Assembly: GCF_042682785.1 (NCBI RefSeq) | Contig: NZ_JBHUIB010000001.1 | Coordinates: 744,001 to 808,000, forward strand | Length of the DNA: 64,000 nucleotides | DNA from: Thalassotalea_F euphylliae | Lineage (GTDB): Bacteria; Pseudomonadota; Gammaproteobacteria; Enterobacterales; Alteromonadaceae | Reading direction: 5' to 3' | Shown: positions 8,957 to 17,093 of the stretch, piece by piece | How the letters are laid out: every line of letters starts with the position of its first letter | Numbering within the stretch: position 1 is the first letter of the stretch | Translations under genes and position numbers: made by a program | Notes under the pieces: model-generated | What the model was told of the DNA's origin: nothing | Seen by the model: the letters and a program-made list of their open reading frames with translations, nothing else | Database searches by the model: none

Positions 8957-9589
8957 ATGTTAATGACAGATCTCCTCTATTGGCTGGACTTGTTCGGCAT
9001 TATTGTTTTTGCGCTTTCTGGGGCGTTGATGGCGGGCAGGTATCAACTAGACCCTTTTGGGGTTGTAGTATTAGCGGCAGTTACCGCAATTGGCGGTGGG
9101 ACTATTCGCGATGTGATCCTTAACGCGCCTGTCTTTTGGGTAGAGCAAACATACTATCTTTGGACGATAAGCATCACCGCATTATTAACCATTGTGTTTA
9201 TCCGCAAACCGAAGCGTATTCCGAAACGCTTTTTATTGATTGCTGATGCGTTTGGCTTAGCGTTATTTGCAGTACTTGGTACTGAAAAAGCACTTAGTTT
9301 TGGCGCTTCCATTCCTGCAGCAGTCGTGCTTGGCACAATAACCGGTGTTGCCGGCGGTATGATTCGAGATGTGCTTTGTAACGTAATCCCGATGATCTTG
9401 CGTCAAGAAATATACGCCACAGCAGCCATGGTGGGTGGTGGCACATACGCACTGCTCTATTGGCTGGGTTGGGATAATCAGATTTCTATTGTTGTTTCTG
9501 TGATGGGGTGTCTAGTGCTGCGCCTAGCGGCTATTTACTGGAAAGTGTCATTGCCTGCGTTTCAGATTGTGGAAAGCGAAGAAAAGTAG
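8957..9589 (+). CDS. TRIC-type cation channel family protein (UPF0126/YicG)
   Basis: 210 residues made of two related three-helix repeats. Each repeat carries the family glycine motif followed by RDV: GGGTIRDV at about residue 45 and GGMIRDVL at about 133. Prokaryotic TRIC homologs form trimeric monovalent-cation channels; some relatives are linked to glycine uptake. The start ATG follows directly on the rhodanese stop codon; an ATG two codons later is an alternative. The gene ends in an inverted repeat shared with convergent rraB. Confidence 0.85.
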   Translation: MLMTDLLYWLDLFGIIVFALSGALMAGRYQLDPFGVVVLAAVTAIGGGTIRDVILNAPVFWVEQTYYLWTISITALLTIVFIRKPKRIPKRFLLIADAFGLALFAVLGTEKALSFGASIPAAVVLGTITGVAGGMIRDVLCNVIPMILRQEIYATAAMVGGGTYALLYWLGWDNQISIVVSVMGCLVLRLAAIYWKVSLPAFQIVESEEK

Positions 9590-9615
9590 TATTCGTGTCA
9601 CATTGAATACTACTT
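9584..9615. terminator. Convergent-gene inverted repeat (probable bidirectional terminator)
   Basis: An 11 bp perfect stem (AAGTAGTATTC / GAATACTACTT) around a 10 nt loop spans the stop codons of the TRIC and RraB genes. There is no T-run, so termination may be partial. Confidence 0.5.
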
Positions 9616-9937
9616 ATGCTTCAATACCCCAACCATCATTGTAGCCATTGAATTTATCGGCGATTTGTTCAAATTCTGCTTCTTGCGCGACAATACCATC
9701 ATAGGTAGGCATCATTCTAACGATGCAATCAACGTCCCATATATTGGGTGTCTCATCTGGGTGAACGTTGACTTTCATGTCTGGAGCAACACTCTGTAAA
9801 TGCTGTGCAAACTTGTCAGCTTGTTCTTTTTTCTCAAACAACTGGAAAAATACCACATCGTGGATTTCATTGAGATTAATACCTGCTTCGGCCATTTCAG
9901 CCAGTACATTGCCTGTATCATCGTTTGGGAAATTCAT
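9614..9937 (-). CDS. rraB: RraB-family regulator of ribonuclease E
   Basis: 107 residues, small and acidic, beginning MNFPNDDTGNVL and ending DGWGIEA, both characteristic of the RraB family. In E. coli RraB binds the C-terminal half of RNase E and lowers its activity on a subset of transcripts. The conserved DVVFFQLFEKKEQADKFA and TPNIWDVDC segments are visible. It is a single gene, convergent with the TRIC gene. Confidence 0.85.
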   Translation of the reverse strand: MNFPNDDTGNVLAEMAEAGINLNEIHDVVFFQLFEKKEQADKFAQHLQSVAPDMKVNVHPDETPNIWDVDCIVRMMPTYDGIVAQEAEFEQIADKFNGYNDGWGIEA

Positions 9938-9995
9938 AATTTTTATTCTCTTTACTCGTATGGCGGCATTATAGAGCGAGGCGCCATATCGTGCA

Positions 9996-10484
9996 TTACT
10001 TTATTGAACAGATATTATGATGACACGTCGCTTGGACATTCGTGATAGTTTCTTCACACTCTGTCTCTTTACCGCCAAAATTCAAGCGATTAAGTTGCGA
10101 TAAACCAATGCCATTAACGGCAACGACACATCCAAGCGACGTTCGGCCTGTATCAAATAACTCACATTGGCTAACATCTTGGCAAACCAAATTATTGGTA
10201 ATGACTTGCTTTGCCAGCATATCTTCAACCACTGGAAGGCGAAGGGTTGGCTTTCGTGGCTGAGGAGGTAATGGATTGCGAGAGATACTTTTTTGCCCTG
10301 ATAGGATATCGGCACGCGTTCGCACTTTTGACTCAGCGATTGCTCTTTCATCTAGCTTGTCTTTTAACGCACGTGTTTCTTTTTCATTTTTCGACAGAAT
10401 ATAACCGACCCCCAAAAGTATTAACGCAATAACAGCTAACGCTATCGCTGCAATAGATATCCATTTGAACAATGACTTAAGCAC
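9996..10484 (-). CDS. Hypothetical membrane-anchored protein
   Basis: 162 residues; not recognised. Residues 9-30 form one membrane helix, followed by a charged stretch (about 33-60) and a periplasmic domain with five cysteines (CQDVSQC, GCVVA, ETECEE, CHHNIC), suggesting disulfides. Its start overlaps the stop of the upstream DUF4136 lipoprotein gene by 8 bp, so the two are coupled and probably act together at the cell envelope. Confidence 0.7.
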   Translation of the reverse strand: MLKSLFKWISIAAIALAVIALILLGVGYILSKNEKETRALKDKLDERAIAESKVRTRADILSGQKSISRNPLPPQPRKPTLRLPVVEDMLAKQVITNNLVCQDVSQCELFDTGRTSLGCVVAVNGIGLSQLNRLNFGGKETECEETITNVQATCHHNICSIK

Positions 10485-11064
10485 GATTACTCAAACTGTC
10501 TGTTTTGTTTGCTGCTTCGGCAAATTGTTTAATGATGATGCTAACCGCTTCTTTTACCTTTTCATTGATTTGCGCACTATTGTCTTTCTCTTTGATTCTC
10601 AATGGGTAAGCGGCACGCCAAATTGAGCGACGATTCTTAGGCTTGACCGCATCAATAATCAAACTGCCAGGTACGATACGCAAACGTTCCTCTTTTTTGC
10701 CTGACTTTGTGTTTGTTAAACAGTAGGAGCAGTAATTTACACCTTGATTGTATGCACGGAAGGTTCGTTGATTTTGTTTAACGATATAATAAGTGATTAC
10801 AACATCAGCACTGTCTGCAGGTTTAAAGCTGAACTGTTGCGCTTCCATTTCTTGCTCAATGGCCAGTTCAATGCTGTTGCGTATTGCATGACTTAAGGGT
10901 TGCCAGTCATTGAATTCATCTTCGCGTCCATAGAGCCCATAGCTTTCCAAATTGCCGAAATCGAAAATAGGCTGATACTTAACATCAGCTTGCTTAGGCG
11001 AACTACAACCCACAATGAGCAAAGTTAGGGCAATGAAAATATTTGCGCGTAATGTTCCTGTCAT
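10477..11064 (-). CDS. DUF4136 domain lipoprotein
   Basis: 195 residues. A lipoprotein signal with lipobox IVGC puts the mature N-terminal Cys at about residue 20, followed by SS, which suggests the outer membrane. The DUF4136 pattern is visible: FGNLESYGLY, then ADVVITYYIV near 110 and GSLIIDAVKPKNRRSIWRAAYPLRI near 155. The function of the family is unknown; members are envelope lipoproteins. It is the first gene of a two-gene operon with the membrane protein at 9996-10484. Confidence 0.8.
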   Translation of the reverse strand: MTGTLRANIFIALTLLIVGCSSPKQADVKYQPIFDFGNLESYGLYGREDEFNDWQPLSHAIRNSIELAIEQEMEAQQFSFKPADSADVVITYYIVKQNQRTFRAYNQGVNYCSYCLTNTKSGKKEERLRIVPGSLIIDAVKPKNRRSIWRAAYPLRIKEKDNSAQINEKVKEAVSIIIKQFAEAANKTDSLSNRA

Positions 11065-11136
11065 AGGTGCAGAGAATCTTATTAAGGTTGTCTTTAGCCT
11101 ACCGAGACTCTAAAAAAATACAAGCGCTCAAAAATA

Positions 11137-11162
11137 AAAAAGCCAGCATATGCTGGCTTTTT
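11137..11162. terminator. Terminator after tyrS
   Basis: A perfect palindrome, AAAAAGCCAGCA then TATGCTGGCTTTTT, at 11137-11162. It terminates tyrS on the minus strand and, with the symmetric T-run, could act in both directions. Confidence 0.9.
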
Positions 11163-11184
11163 ATCTATCTAAAAATCATCTTAC

Positions 11185-12384
11185 TTATGCGATGGTTACG
11201 CGCGCAAACTTACGTTTACCTACTTGATAAACAGCAGTGGTACCTGACGCTACTTGTAGCTTGTTATCTGCCACTTTTTCACCATCTATCTTCGCAGCGC
11301 CTTGCTTGATCATTCGCATCGCCTCAGACGTGCTTGCCACTAAGCCTGCATCTTTTAATAAGTTTGCGATTGCTAATTCACCGCCTTCTGGTGTGAAAGT
11401 AAACTCTGGCATTTCATCAGGCATCGCGCCCTTTTGGAAGCGGTTGATAAACTCTTGCTGCGCAGCATCTGCTGCCGCTTGGTCATGAAAGCGTGCAATG
11501 ATCTCTTTCGCCAATTCAATTTTGATATCGCGAGGGTTCGCACCTTCCGCTATTTTCTGTTTGAACGCTTCAATCTCTTCAATAGGACGGAAGCTTAATA
11601 GATCATAGTAACGCCACATCAAGTCATCAGAAATAGACATGATCTTACCAAACATTTCTGATGGTGCGTCAGTGATACCAATGTAGTTGTTCAGTGACTT
11701 AGACATTTTCTGAACACCATCAAGGCCTTCAAGAAGTGGCATCATCAATACAGTTTGTGGACGTTGACCTTCTGACTTCTGTAATTCACGGCCCATCAAT
11801 AAGTTAAACTTCTGATCGGTGCCACCTAACTCAACGTCAGACTCTAACGCGACCGAATCCCAACCTTGCACAAGCGGGTACATGAATTCATGAATCGCTA
11901 TAGCTTGGCCGCCTGCATAACGCTTTTTAAAATCATCTCGCTCCAGCATACGAGCTACAGTTTGACGTGACGCAAGCTTCAGCATACCAGCCGCTCCCAG
12001 CTCTTCCATCCACGTTGAATTAAATGCTACCTTTGTTTTTGCTGGATCAAGAATTTTGAATACTTGCTCTTTATAGGTTTCAGCATTTGCCAACACGTCT
12101 TCTTTCGTGAGTGGCTTACGGGTGACGTTTTTCCCGGTAGGGTCACCAATCATGCCCGTGAAATCTCCAATCAAGAAGATAACTTCATGACCGAGTTGCT
12201 GAAACTGACGAAGCTTGTTAATCAACACAGTATGACCTAAATGCAAGTCAGGGGCTGTTGGATCAAAACCCGCCTTAATTTTTAATGGCTTACCTGTTTT
12301 TAACTTCTCAAGTAATTCATCTTCAAGCAGGATTTCTTCTGCACCGCGTTTAATTTCCGCAAACGCTTGGCTGACATCGGTCAT
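11185..12384 (-). CDS. tyrS: Tyrosyl-tRNA synthetase
   Basis: 399 residues from the ATG at 12384, which has GGAG 8 nt upstream; the frame extends to 12423 without a ribosome site. Class I signatures are HLGHT (about residue 42) and KMSKS (about 234), and a C-terminal S4 RNA-binding domain starts near residue 335. It is the TyrRS type with the GDFTGMIGDPTGK segment, found in many gammaproteobacteria instead of the E. coli-type enzyme. It charges tRNA-Tyr. It is divergent from the mepM-like gene across a spacer of about 130 bp, and terminates at a strong hairpin. Confidence 0.95.
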   Translation of the reverse strand: MTDVSQAFAEIKRGAEEILLEDELLEKLKTGKPLKIKAGFDPTAPDLHLGHTVLINKLRQFQQLGHEVIFLIGDFTGMIGDPTGKNVTRKPLTKEDVLANAETYKEQVFKILDPAKTKVAFNSTWMEELGAAGMLKLASRQTVARMLERDDFKKRYAGGQAIAIHEFMYPLVQGWDSVALESDVELGGTDQKFNLLMGRELQKSEGQRPQTVLMMPLLEGLDGVQKMSKSLNNYIGITDAPSEMFGKIMSISDDLMWRYYDLLSFRPIEEIEAFKQKIAEGANPRDIKIELAKEIIARFHDQAAADAAQQEFINRFQKGAMPDEMPEFTFTPEGGELAIANLLKDAGLVASTSEAMRMIKQGAAKIDGEKVADNKLQVASGTTAVYQVGKRKFARVTIA

Positions 12385-12516
12385 GTAACTGGCTCCAACA
12401 ATAGGTCTTTGGGTGAATAACAAAACGCCGATTCTACTGTAAAATAAGGGCTGGATAAAACCCTGATACTGTTTCTGACCACTTTTTTTGTTATAGTGAG
12501 GACAGCAAAACCGAAG

Positions 12517-13971
12517 ATGTTCAGCAGTAAGAGTAGTATTTCATTGAAAAATATAAAAAATTTATATTTATCGCTCCCCAAGCAGCACCGAATTATTTTA
12601 AGTGCTGTATCTGGCATACTCCTCATTTCTTTACTAGTACCGTCAGAAAAAGCGGAAGCAAGTAAGCAAACCGCTGGGTTAGAAGTGGGTAAACGCTACA
12701 GCTTGTCAGACAAAGGCTTAACCGAGGTAGCTAGTGAGTCAAAAACCAAACTAGAAGGGTTATCTAGCTCGCAAACCACTGAAAATGAATCCATCACGCC
12801 GTCTTCTCTGACAACGAATGTTACAAATCAATCAATTGCTGAAACTCACGAGCCAGAAGCGCCTGCGTTAACTTGGCAAACCACGAAAATAAAGTCTGGC
12901 GATTCATTAGCTAAAATTTTTAAACGCTTGGGGTACAGTGCACGCACTACGCATGATGTTAGCCGTGCAGAAGGTGAAGGGCGTGGTTTACTCAAGAAAA
13001 TCAAAGTCGGCGATACAATGCGCATTGGAAAAAATTCCGATAACCAGCTAGCCGCTTTAGAGTATCCGCTGTCTAAGATAAAAACCCTTCATGTCGAGTT
13101 AGTTGATGGCGCTTACCAATCGCATATAGAAGAAAAGCAAGTCGAAGTGCGCGAAACATTTGCACACGGCACAATAAGTTCAAGCTTCTGGAATGCTGGC
13201 ATTTCAGCTGGATTAGATGACAACCAAATTATTTCATTAGCCAATATATTTGGCTGGGATATAGACTTCGCGTTAGATATCCGCAAAGGCGACACCTTCC
13301 ATGTGGTGTATGAAAACCGTTATGTTGACGGAGAGTTCATTGGCTCTGGAAAAATTTTAGCCGCTGAATTCGTCAACCAAAATGAAGAATTTAAAGCTAT
13401 ACGTTTTACAGATGATGAGTACTACACGCCAGAAGGCAAAAGTATGCGCAAGGCATTCCTGCGTGCACCTGTAAACTTCAAATACATCAGTTCAAACTTT
13501 AAGCCTCGTCGTTTTCACCCTATCCAGAAACGATGGAAAGCACATAACGGCACAGACTATCGCGCTGCAACAGGAACCCCTGTCGTTGCCGCGGGTAATG
13601 GTAAAGTAACCCATTCAACATACAACAAATACAACGGTAATTATGTCTTTATCCAACATGGTGATGGCATAGTGACTAAATATCTGCATTTTTCAAAACG
13701 TGCGGTTAAAAAAGGCCAGCGCGTCAAACAAGGGCAAGTCATCGGTTACGTTGGATCAACAGGCATGTCACAAGCGCCACATCTTCACTACGAATTTTTA
13801 GTGAATGGGGTACACCGTAATCCACGTACAGTTAAATTGCCCGACGCAAAACCTATTGCAAATAAGTACAAAAAAGATTTCTTAGCAATAGCAGACAAGC
13901 GTGTCCAAGAACTAAATGGCTCAAAACAAGCTTTGCTAGCAATGCAAACTGGCAATGGCAACCAAGGCTAA
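12517..13971 (+). CDS. mepM: M23 family murein endopeptidase with OapA-type N-terminus (MepM-like)
   Basis: About 484 residues from the ATG at 12517 (a GTG at 12496 is in frame but has no ribosome site). Order: cytoplasmic tail, one membrane helix (about residues 28-45), a linker, an OapA/LysM-like domain beginning WQTTKIKSGDSLAKIFKRLG, a second domain, and a C-terminal M23 peptidase domain. Zinc ligands are visible in HNGTDYRA and HLHYEF. MepM-type enzymes cut D,D-crosslinks in peptidoglycan to allow growth. The 3' end overlaps anmK by 17 bp, tying cell-wall opening to recycling. Confidence 0.9.
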   Translation: MFSSKSSISLKNIKNLYLSLPKQHRIILSAVSGILLISLLVPSEKAEASKQTAGLEVGKRYSLSDKGLTEVASESKTKLEGLSSSQTTENESITPSSLTTNVTNQSIAETHEPEAPALTWQTTKIKSGDSLAKIFKRLGYSARTTHDVSRAEGEGRGLLKKIKVGDTMRIGKNSDNQLAALEYPLSKIKTLHVELVDGAYQSHIEEKQVEVRETFAHGTISSSFWNAGISAGLDDNQIISLANIFGWDIDFALDIRKGDTFHVVYENRYVDGEFIGSGKILAAEFVNQNEEFKAIRFTDDEYYTPEGKSMRKAFLRAPVNFKYISSNFKPRRFHPIQKRWKAHNGTDYRAATGTPVVAAGNGKVTHSTYNKYNGNYVFIQHGDGIVTKYLHFSKRAVKKGQRVKQGQVIGYVGSTGMSQAPHLHYEFLVNGVHRNPRTVKLPDAKPIANKYKKDFLAIADKRVQELNGSKQALLAMQTGNGNQG

Positions 13972-15088
13972 CTATTTCATTGGCTTGATGTCAGGCACCA
14001 GCGCAGACGGCATCGACGCTGCGCTAGTCGATTTTTCTGCTGATAATCATTCTGATCGTCAACACCAGTGCAAACTCGTTCACAGCTTGTTTATCCCTTT
14101 TGATGCAGAAACTCGACGTGAAATTACCAGCCTTTACCAACCGAATAGCGATGAAATACAGCGCAGTCAAACGCTGGATAAGAAACTCGCTACCTTATAC
14201 GCTGACGCTGTTCACCAGCTGTTAGAAGTTTCAGGGGTTGCCAAAAAAGACATTGTAGCTATAGGCAATCACGGTCAAACGATTCGCCACTTTCCGCCAG
14301 AAAGAGAAAGAAAACTACCCTACACCCTTCAAATAGGCTGCAATCAAACCTTAGCTGTGTTAACCGGAATAGAGGTTATAGGGCAATTTCGCGTTAAAGA
14401 TATCGCTTTAGGCGGACAAGGCGCACCGTTAGCACCCGCCTTCCACCAGTTTTTGCTAGGCGAACAAACGCCAAGCGTTGTGCTGAATCTAGGCGGTATA
14501 GCAAACATCACCTATTTAACGAAAGACAGAGTCATGGGTTTTGATACTGGGCCTGCCAATGGCTTAATGGATGCCTGGTTTGCAAAACATCACAGCCACG
14601 GAAACTATGATTGTGACGGTAAGTGGGCTTCATCAGGCAGTGTTATTACCCCATTACTCGACACACTATGTGCTGAGCCCTATTTTCAAGGTCCTCCGCC
14701 CAAAAGTACGGGACGCGAAGTCTTTCATTTAGATTGGCTTTCAGGGTTTGTAAACCTCGGCCAATATGCGCCAGCGGATATACAAGCAACCCTACTCGCG
14801 TTAACTGCACGCACAATTACCGACGCTATCAATTCATTGCCAAGTGTCGACGCAATATGGCTATGCGGTGGCGGAAGACACAATAGTTTTCTTATTGAAA
14901 CGCTGTGCAAGATGATGCCGGCAAAACGAATCGCTAATATTGATCAGCTAGGTATTGACGGCGATGCGCTAGAGGCAATGGCTTTTGCTTATCTTGCTTT
15001 TGCATACAAAAATAATTTTTGTAGCAACATTCCAGCGGTGACGGGCGCTAAAAAAAGTACGACACTTGGTGTACTTTTTTTACCCTAA
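13955..15088 (+). CDS. anmK: Anhydro-N-acetylmuramic acid kinase
   Basis: 377 residues, family length. It phosphorylates and opens 1,6-anhydro-MurNAc from recycled peptidoglycan to MurNAc-6-phosphate. The ATP-binding motifs of the ASKHA fold are present: GLMSGTSADGID at the N-terminus, GQTIRHFP near 108, NLGGIANIT near 177, GFDTGPAN near 194 and LCGGGRHN near 306. The start overlaps the endopeptidase gene, and the order mepM-like-anmK beside tyrS is common in this group of bacteria. Confidence 0.95.
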   Translation: MATKANYFIGLMSGTSADGIDAALVDFSADNHSDRQHQCKLVHSLFIPFDAETRREITSLYQPNSDEIQRSQTLDKKLATLYADAVHQLLEVSGVAKKDIVAIGNHGQTIRHFPPERERKLPYTLQIGCNQTLAVLTGIEVIGQFRVKDIALGGQGAPLAPAFHQFLLGEQTPSVVLNLGGIANITYLTKDRVMGFDTGPANGLMDAWFAKHHSHGNYDCDGKWASSGSVITPLLDTLCAEPYFQGPPPKSTGREVFHLDWLSGFVNLGQYAPADIQATLLALTARTITDAINSLPSVDAIWLCGGGRHNSFLIETLCKMMPAKRIANIDQLGIDGDALEAMAFAYLAFAYKNNFCSNIPAVTGAKKSTTLGVLFLP

Positions 15089-15260
15089 ATTTTTCCTAGC
15101 AACATCTAAAATCACTTCTATACTGAAAACTCGTCTGTCGAAAAACAGACAAAAATAATGATCGTTAACGTGGCCAAAACGTCTATTTTTTGAACTAAAA
15201 ATAAAACTAACCATCTAAAGTTTTGCGCCTATTGTATCAACACACATTTTAGGAGGAGCA

Positions 15261-15452
15261 ATGGAGTTTAGTGATATTCATATTGGAATGAAGTGCGGCA
15301 GCAAAAAAGGAAGTGGCACGGTTACATGGATAGATGGCTCTACACGCACCGTATATATGGCTGATACTGAGAATAACAGCAGCTTTGAAGTTAACTTTGA
15401 GGAATTAATCGAAGACCCACAGGCTCACAATAGACAAGACACCTACTACTAG
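15261..15452 (+). CDS. Small conserved-type hypothetical protein
   Basis: 63 residues with an unusually strong ribosome site (AGGAGGAG, 5 nt before the ATG) and its own terminator, so it is almost certainly translated. It starts MEFSDIHIGMKCGSKKGSG and is acidic at the end. The pattern GxGTVTWIDGSTRTVYM suggests a small beta-barrel of the SH3-like kind. The family was not recognised. It is a single gene between anmK and the iron-storage group. Confidence 0.7.
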   Translation: MEFSDIHIGMKCGSKKGSGTVTWIDGSTRTVYMADTENNSSFEVNFEELIEDPQAHNRQDTYY

Positions 15453-15466
15453 GTACAAACAATGAT

Positions 15467-15492
15467 AAAAAAGCTCCCTCGGGAGCTTTTTT
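15467..15492 (+). terminator. Terminator after the 63-residue gene
   Basis: AAAAAAGCTCCC / GGGAGCTTTTTT with a 2 nt gap: a perfect stem followed by Ts, 14 bp after the stop codon. Confidence 0.9.
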
Positions 15493-15566
15493 ATTGCCTT
15501 AAAATTATATTTCTTTACGTAATAATCACTTAGCTAATATATACAAATTTTAGCTTGATACCAAAA

Positions 15567-15586
15567 CAAATAATAACTATTATCAC
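15567..15586 (+). promoter_or_regulatory. Fur-box-like sequence upstream of bfd
   Basis: The stretch AATAATAACTATTATCAC approximates the 7-1-7 inverted repeat of Fur boxes and lies about 30-45 bp before the bfd start at 15614. This fits iron-dependent repression of bacterioferritin-associated ferredoxin, which is the usual pattern. Confidence 0.6.
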
Positions 15587-15613
15587 TTGCGTTCATATTA
15601 GTAAGAGGTTCTT

Positions 15614-15808
15614 ATGTACGTCTGCATCTGCAAAGGCATCACCGACACGCAAATCAAACAACTGGTTATCGACAGCGGTGTAGGCTCTATTCGTGAACTT
15701 AAACAACACCTTGACGTCGCCTCTCAATGTGGCACCTGTGTTAAAGCTGCCCAACAAGTAATCGATAACACCATCATCGATGAAAGCTTATTTAAAGAAG
15801 TTGTTTAG
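15614..15808 (+). CDS. bfd: Bacterioferritin-associated ferredoxin
   Basis: 64 residues with the four cysteines of the Bfd [2Fe-2S] helix-turn-helix fold: CIC at residues 4-6 and CGTC near 39-42. Bfd docks at the bacterioferritin heme and delivers electrons to reduce and release stored Fe(III). AAGAGG lies just before the start. Its place directly before two bfr genes and behind a Fur-box-like sequence supports this role. Confidence 0.92.
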   Translation: MYVCICKGITDTQIKQLVIDSGVGSIRELKQHLDVASQCGTCVKAAQQVIDNTIIDESLFKEVV

Positions 15809-15843
15809 CCTCACGCACCCTGCCCAAAAAACAACCTAATTAC

Positions 15844-15857
15844 GAATCATTATCACT
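15844..15857 (+). promoter_or_regulatory. Possible Fur half-site upstream of the bfr pair
   Basis: GAATCATTATCACT resembles one arm of a Fur box (ATCATTATC). It lies about 90 bp before the first bfr start, too short for a firm call. Confidence 0.35.
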
Positions 15858-15943
15858 ACAACTTCTTGTAATTAAAAGAATTTTTGTAATTTCGAAAGAC
15901 CATTCTATACTCAGCTTGAACCTTTTTGTTTGAGGCCAAAGCC

Positions 15944-16408
15944 ATGAAGAGTCAAGCCGATATTATTCGCCATTTAAATCAAGTATTAACCACAGAGTTA
16001 ACTTCTATTAACCAATATTTTCTGCATGCCCGTATGTACAAAAATTGGGGATTTTCGCAACTAAACGATAAGTGCTACAAAAAATCGATTTTGGATATGA
16101 AACAAGCGGACAAAATTATTGAGCGCGTATTGTTTCTTGAGGGTCTTCCCAACCTACAACAGCTAGGCGCCCTTTCTATTGGTGAGCATACTGAAGAGAT
16201 GCTTGGGTGTGACTACCAGTTTGAGCTTAAACAAATAAATACCATCAAAGACGCCATAGCGTTTTGCGAAGCACAAAGTGATTTTGTGAGCCGCGACATG
16301 CTAACGGATATTCTAGAAGGTGAAGAAGAACATATCGACTGGCTTGAAACACAACAGTATCAAATCAAAGAAATGGGTATTGAAAACTACCTGCAAGCAC
16401 AAATATAG
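15944..16408 (+). CDS. bfr: Bacterioferritin, heme-binding type subunit
   Basis: 154 residues from the ATG at 15944 (GAGG 9 nt upstream; the frame runs up to 15926). Using E. coli Bfr numbering, which applies without gaps, the heme-ligand Met52 is present in DMKQAD, and Glu18, Glu94, Glu127 and His130 of the diiron site are present. Position 51 is Asp and position 54 is Gln instead of Glu and His, so the ferroxidase site is probably weak. It should form heteropolymers with the next gene product, storing iron in a 24-mer shell. Confidence 0.9.
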   Translation: MKSQADIIRHLNQVLTTELTSINQYFLHARMYKNWGFSQLNDKCYKKSILDMKQADKIIERVLFLEGLPNLQQLGALSIGEHTEEMLGCDYQFELKQINTIKDAIAFCEAQSDFVSRDMLTDILEGEEEHIDWLETQQYQIKEMGIENYLQAQI

Positions 16409-16417
16409 GAGCAGAAC

Positions 16418-16885
16418 ATGAAAGGTAATAGTGAGATTATCAATCAACTCAATGAACTGTTAGCTTATGAGCTTGCAGCCATGGACCAGTATTTCATCCA
16501 CTCACGCATGTATGATGACTGGGGATTTAAAAAACTATTCGAGCGAATCGATCACGAATTTGACGACGAAAAAGGACACGCTTCAGTTCTGATAGAGCGC
16601 ATTCTTTTTTTAGAAGGCACACCCAATATGATCACGCGTACCGGACTCCAAATTGGCAAAGACGTGCCTGAAATGCTCAAAAGTGATTTACGTGTAGAGT
16701 ACGAGGTTGATAAAAAGCTTAAAGAAGTCATGGGGCTTTGTGAGAAAGAACGCGACTATGTGACCCGAGATATGTTGCAGACACTCATTAACGATACTGA
16801 AGTTGACCATGCCTTTTGGTTAGAGCAACAAATAGGACTTATCGACAAAATAGGTTTGAGTAATTATTTGCAGTCACAAATGTAA
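16418..16885 (+). CDS. bfr: Bacterioferritin, ferroxidase type subunit
   Basis: 155 residues, 9 bp after the first bfr gene, with AGGAG before its ATG. Glu18, Glu51, His54 and Glu94 are intact, and the last two ligands lie in DTEVDH (shifted by one residue, as in related BfrA/FtnA-type subunits). Position 52 is Lys, so it lacks the heme-ligating Met. With the upstream subunit this forms the known two-subunit arrangement in which one brings heme and the other the ferroxidase centre. Confidence 0.9.
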   Translation: MKGNSEIINQLNELLAYELAAMDQYFIHSRMYDDWGFKKLFERIDHEFDDEKGHASVLIERILFLEGTPNMITRTGLQIGKDVPEMLKSDLRVEYEVDKKLKEVMGLCEKERDYVTRDMLQTLINDTEVDHAFWLEQQIGLIDKIGLSNYLQSQM

Positions 16886-16905
16886 TCTACTTGATTGTTT
16901 TTCTG

Positions 16906-16936
16906 TAAAAAGCCCTAATTAATCTAGGGCTTTTTA
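16906..16936 (+). terminator. Terminator after the bfr pair
   Basis: TAAAAAGCCCTA / TAGGGCTTTTTA stem with a short AT loop, 20 bp after the stop of the second bfr gene. Confidence 0.9.
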
Positions 16937-17093
16937 CGTTGCGCTTATGCTAACACGACAAATTATTTAACAGGAAAACTAAACACTGCGCTCCCTGTGT
17001 TATTAATGAGCAGAGCAAACAGTTAGAAAGTAGCTGTTAACAATCTAAAACTGCCCTGTAACGTACCCTTCAGTATGAGACATACGAAAGCCT

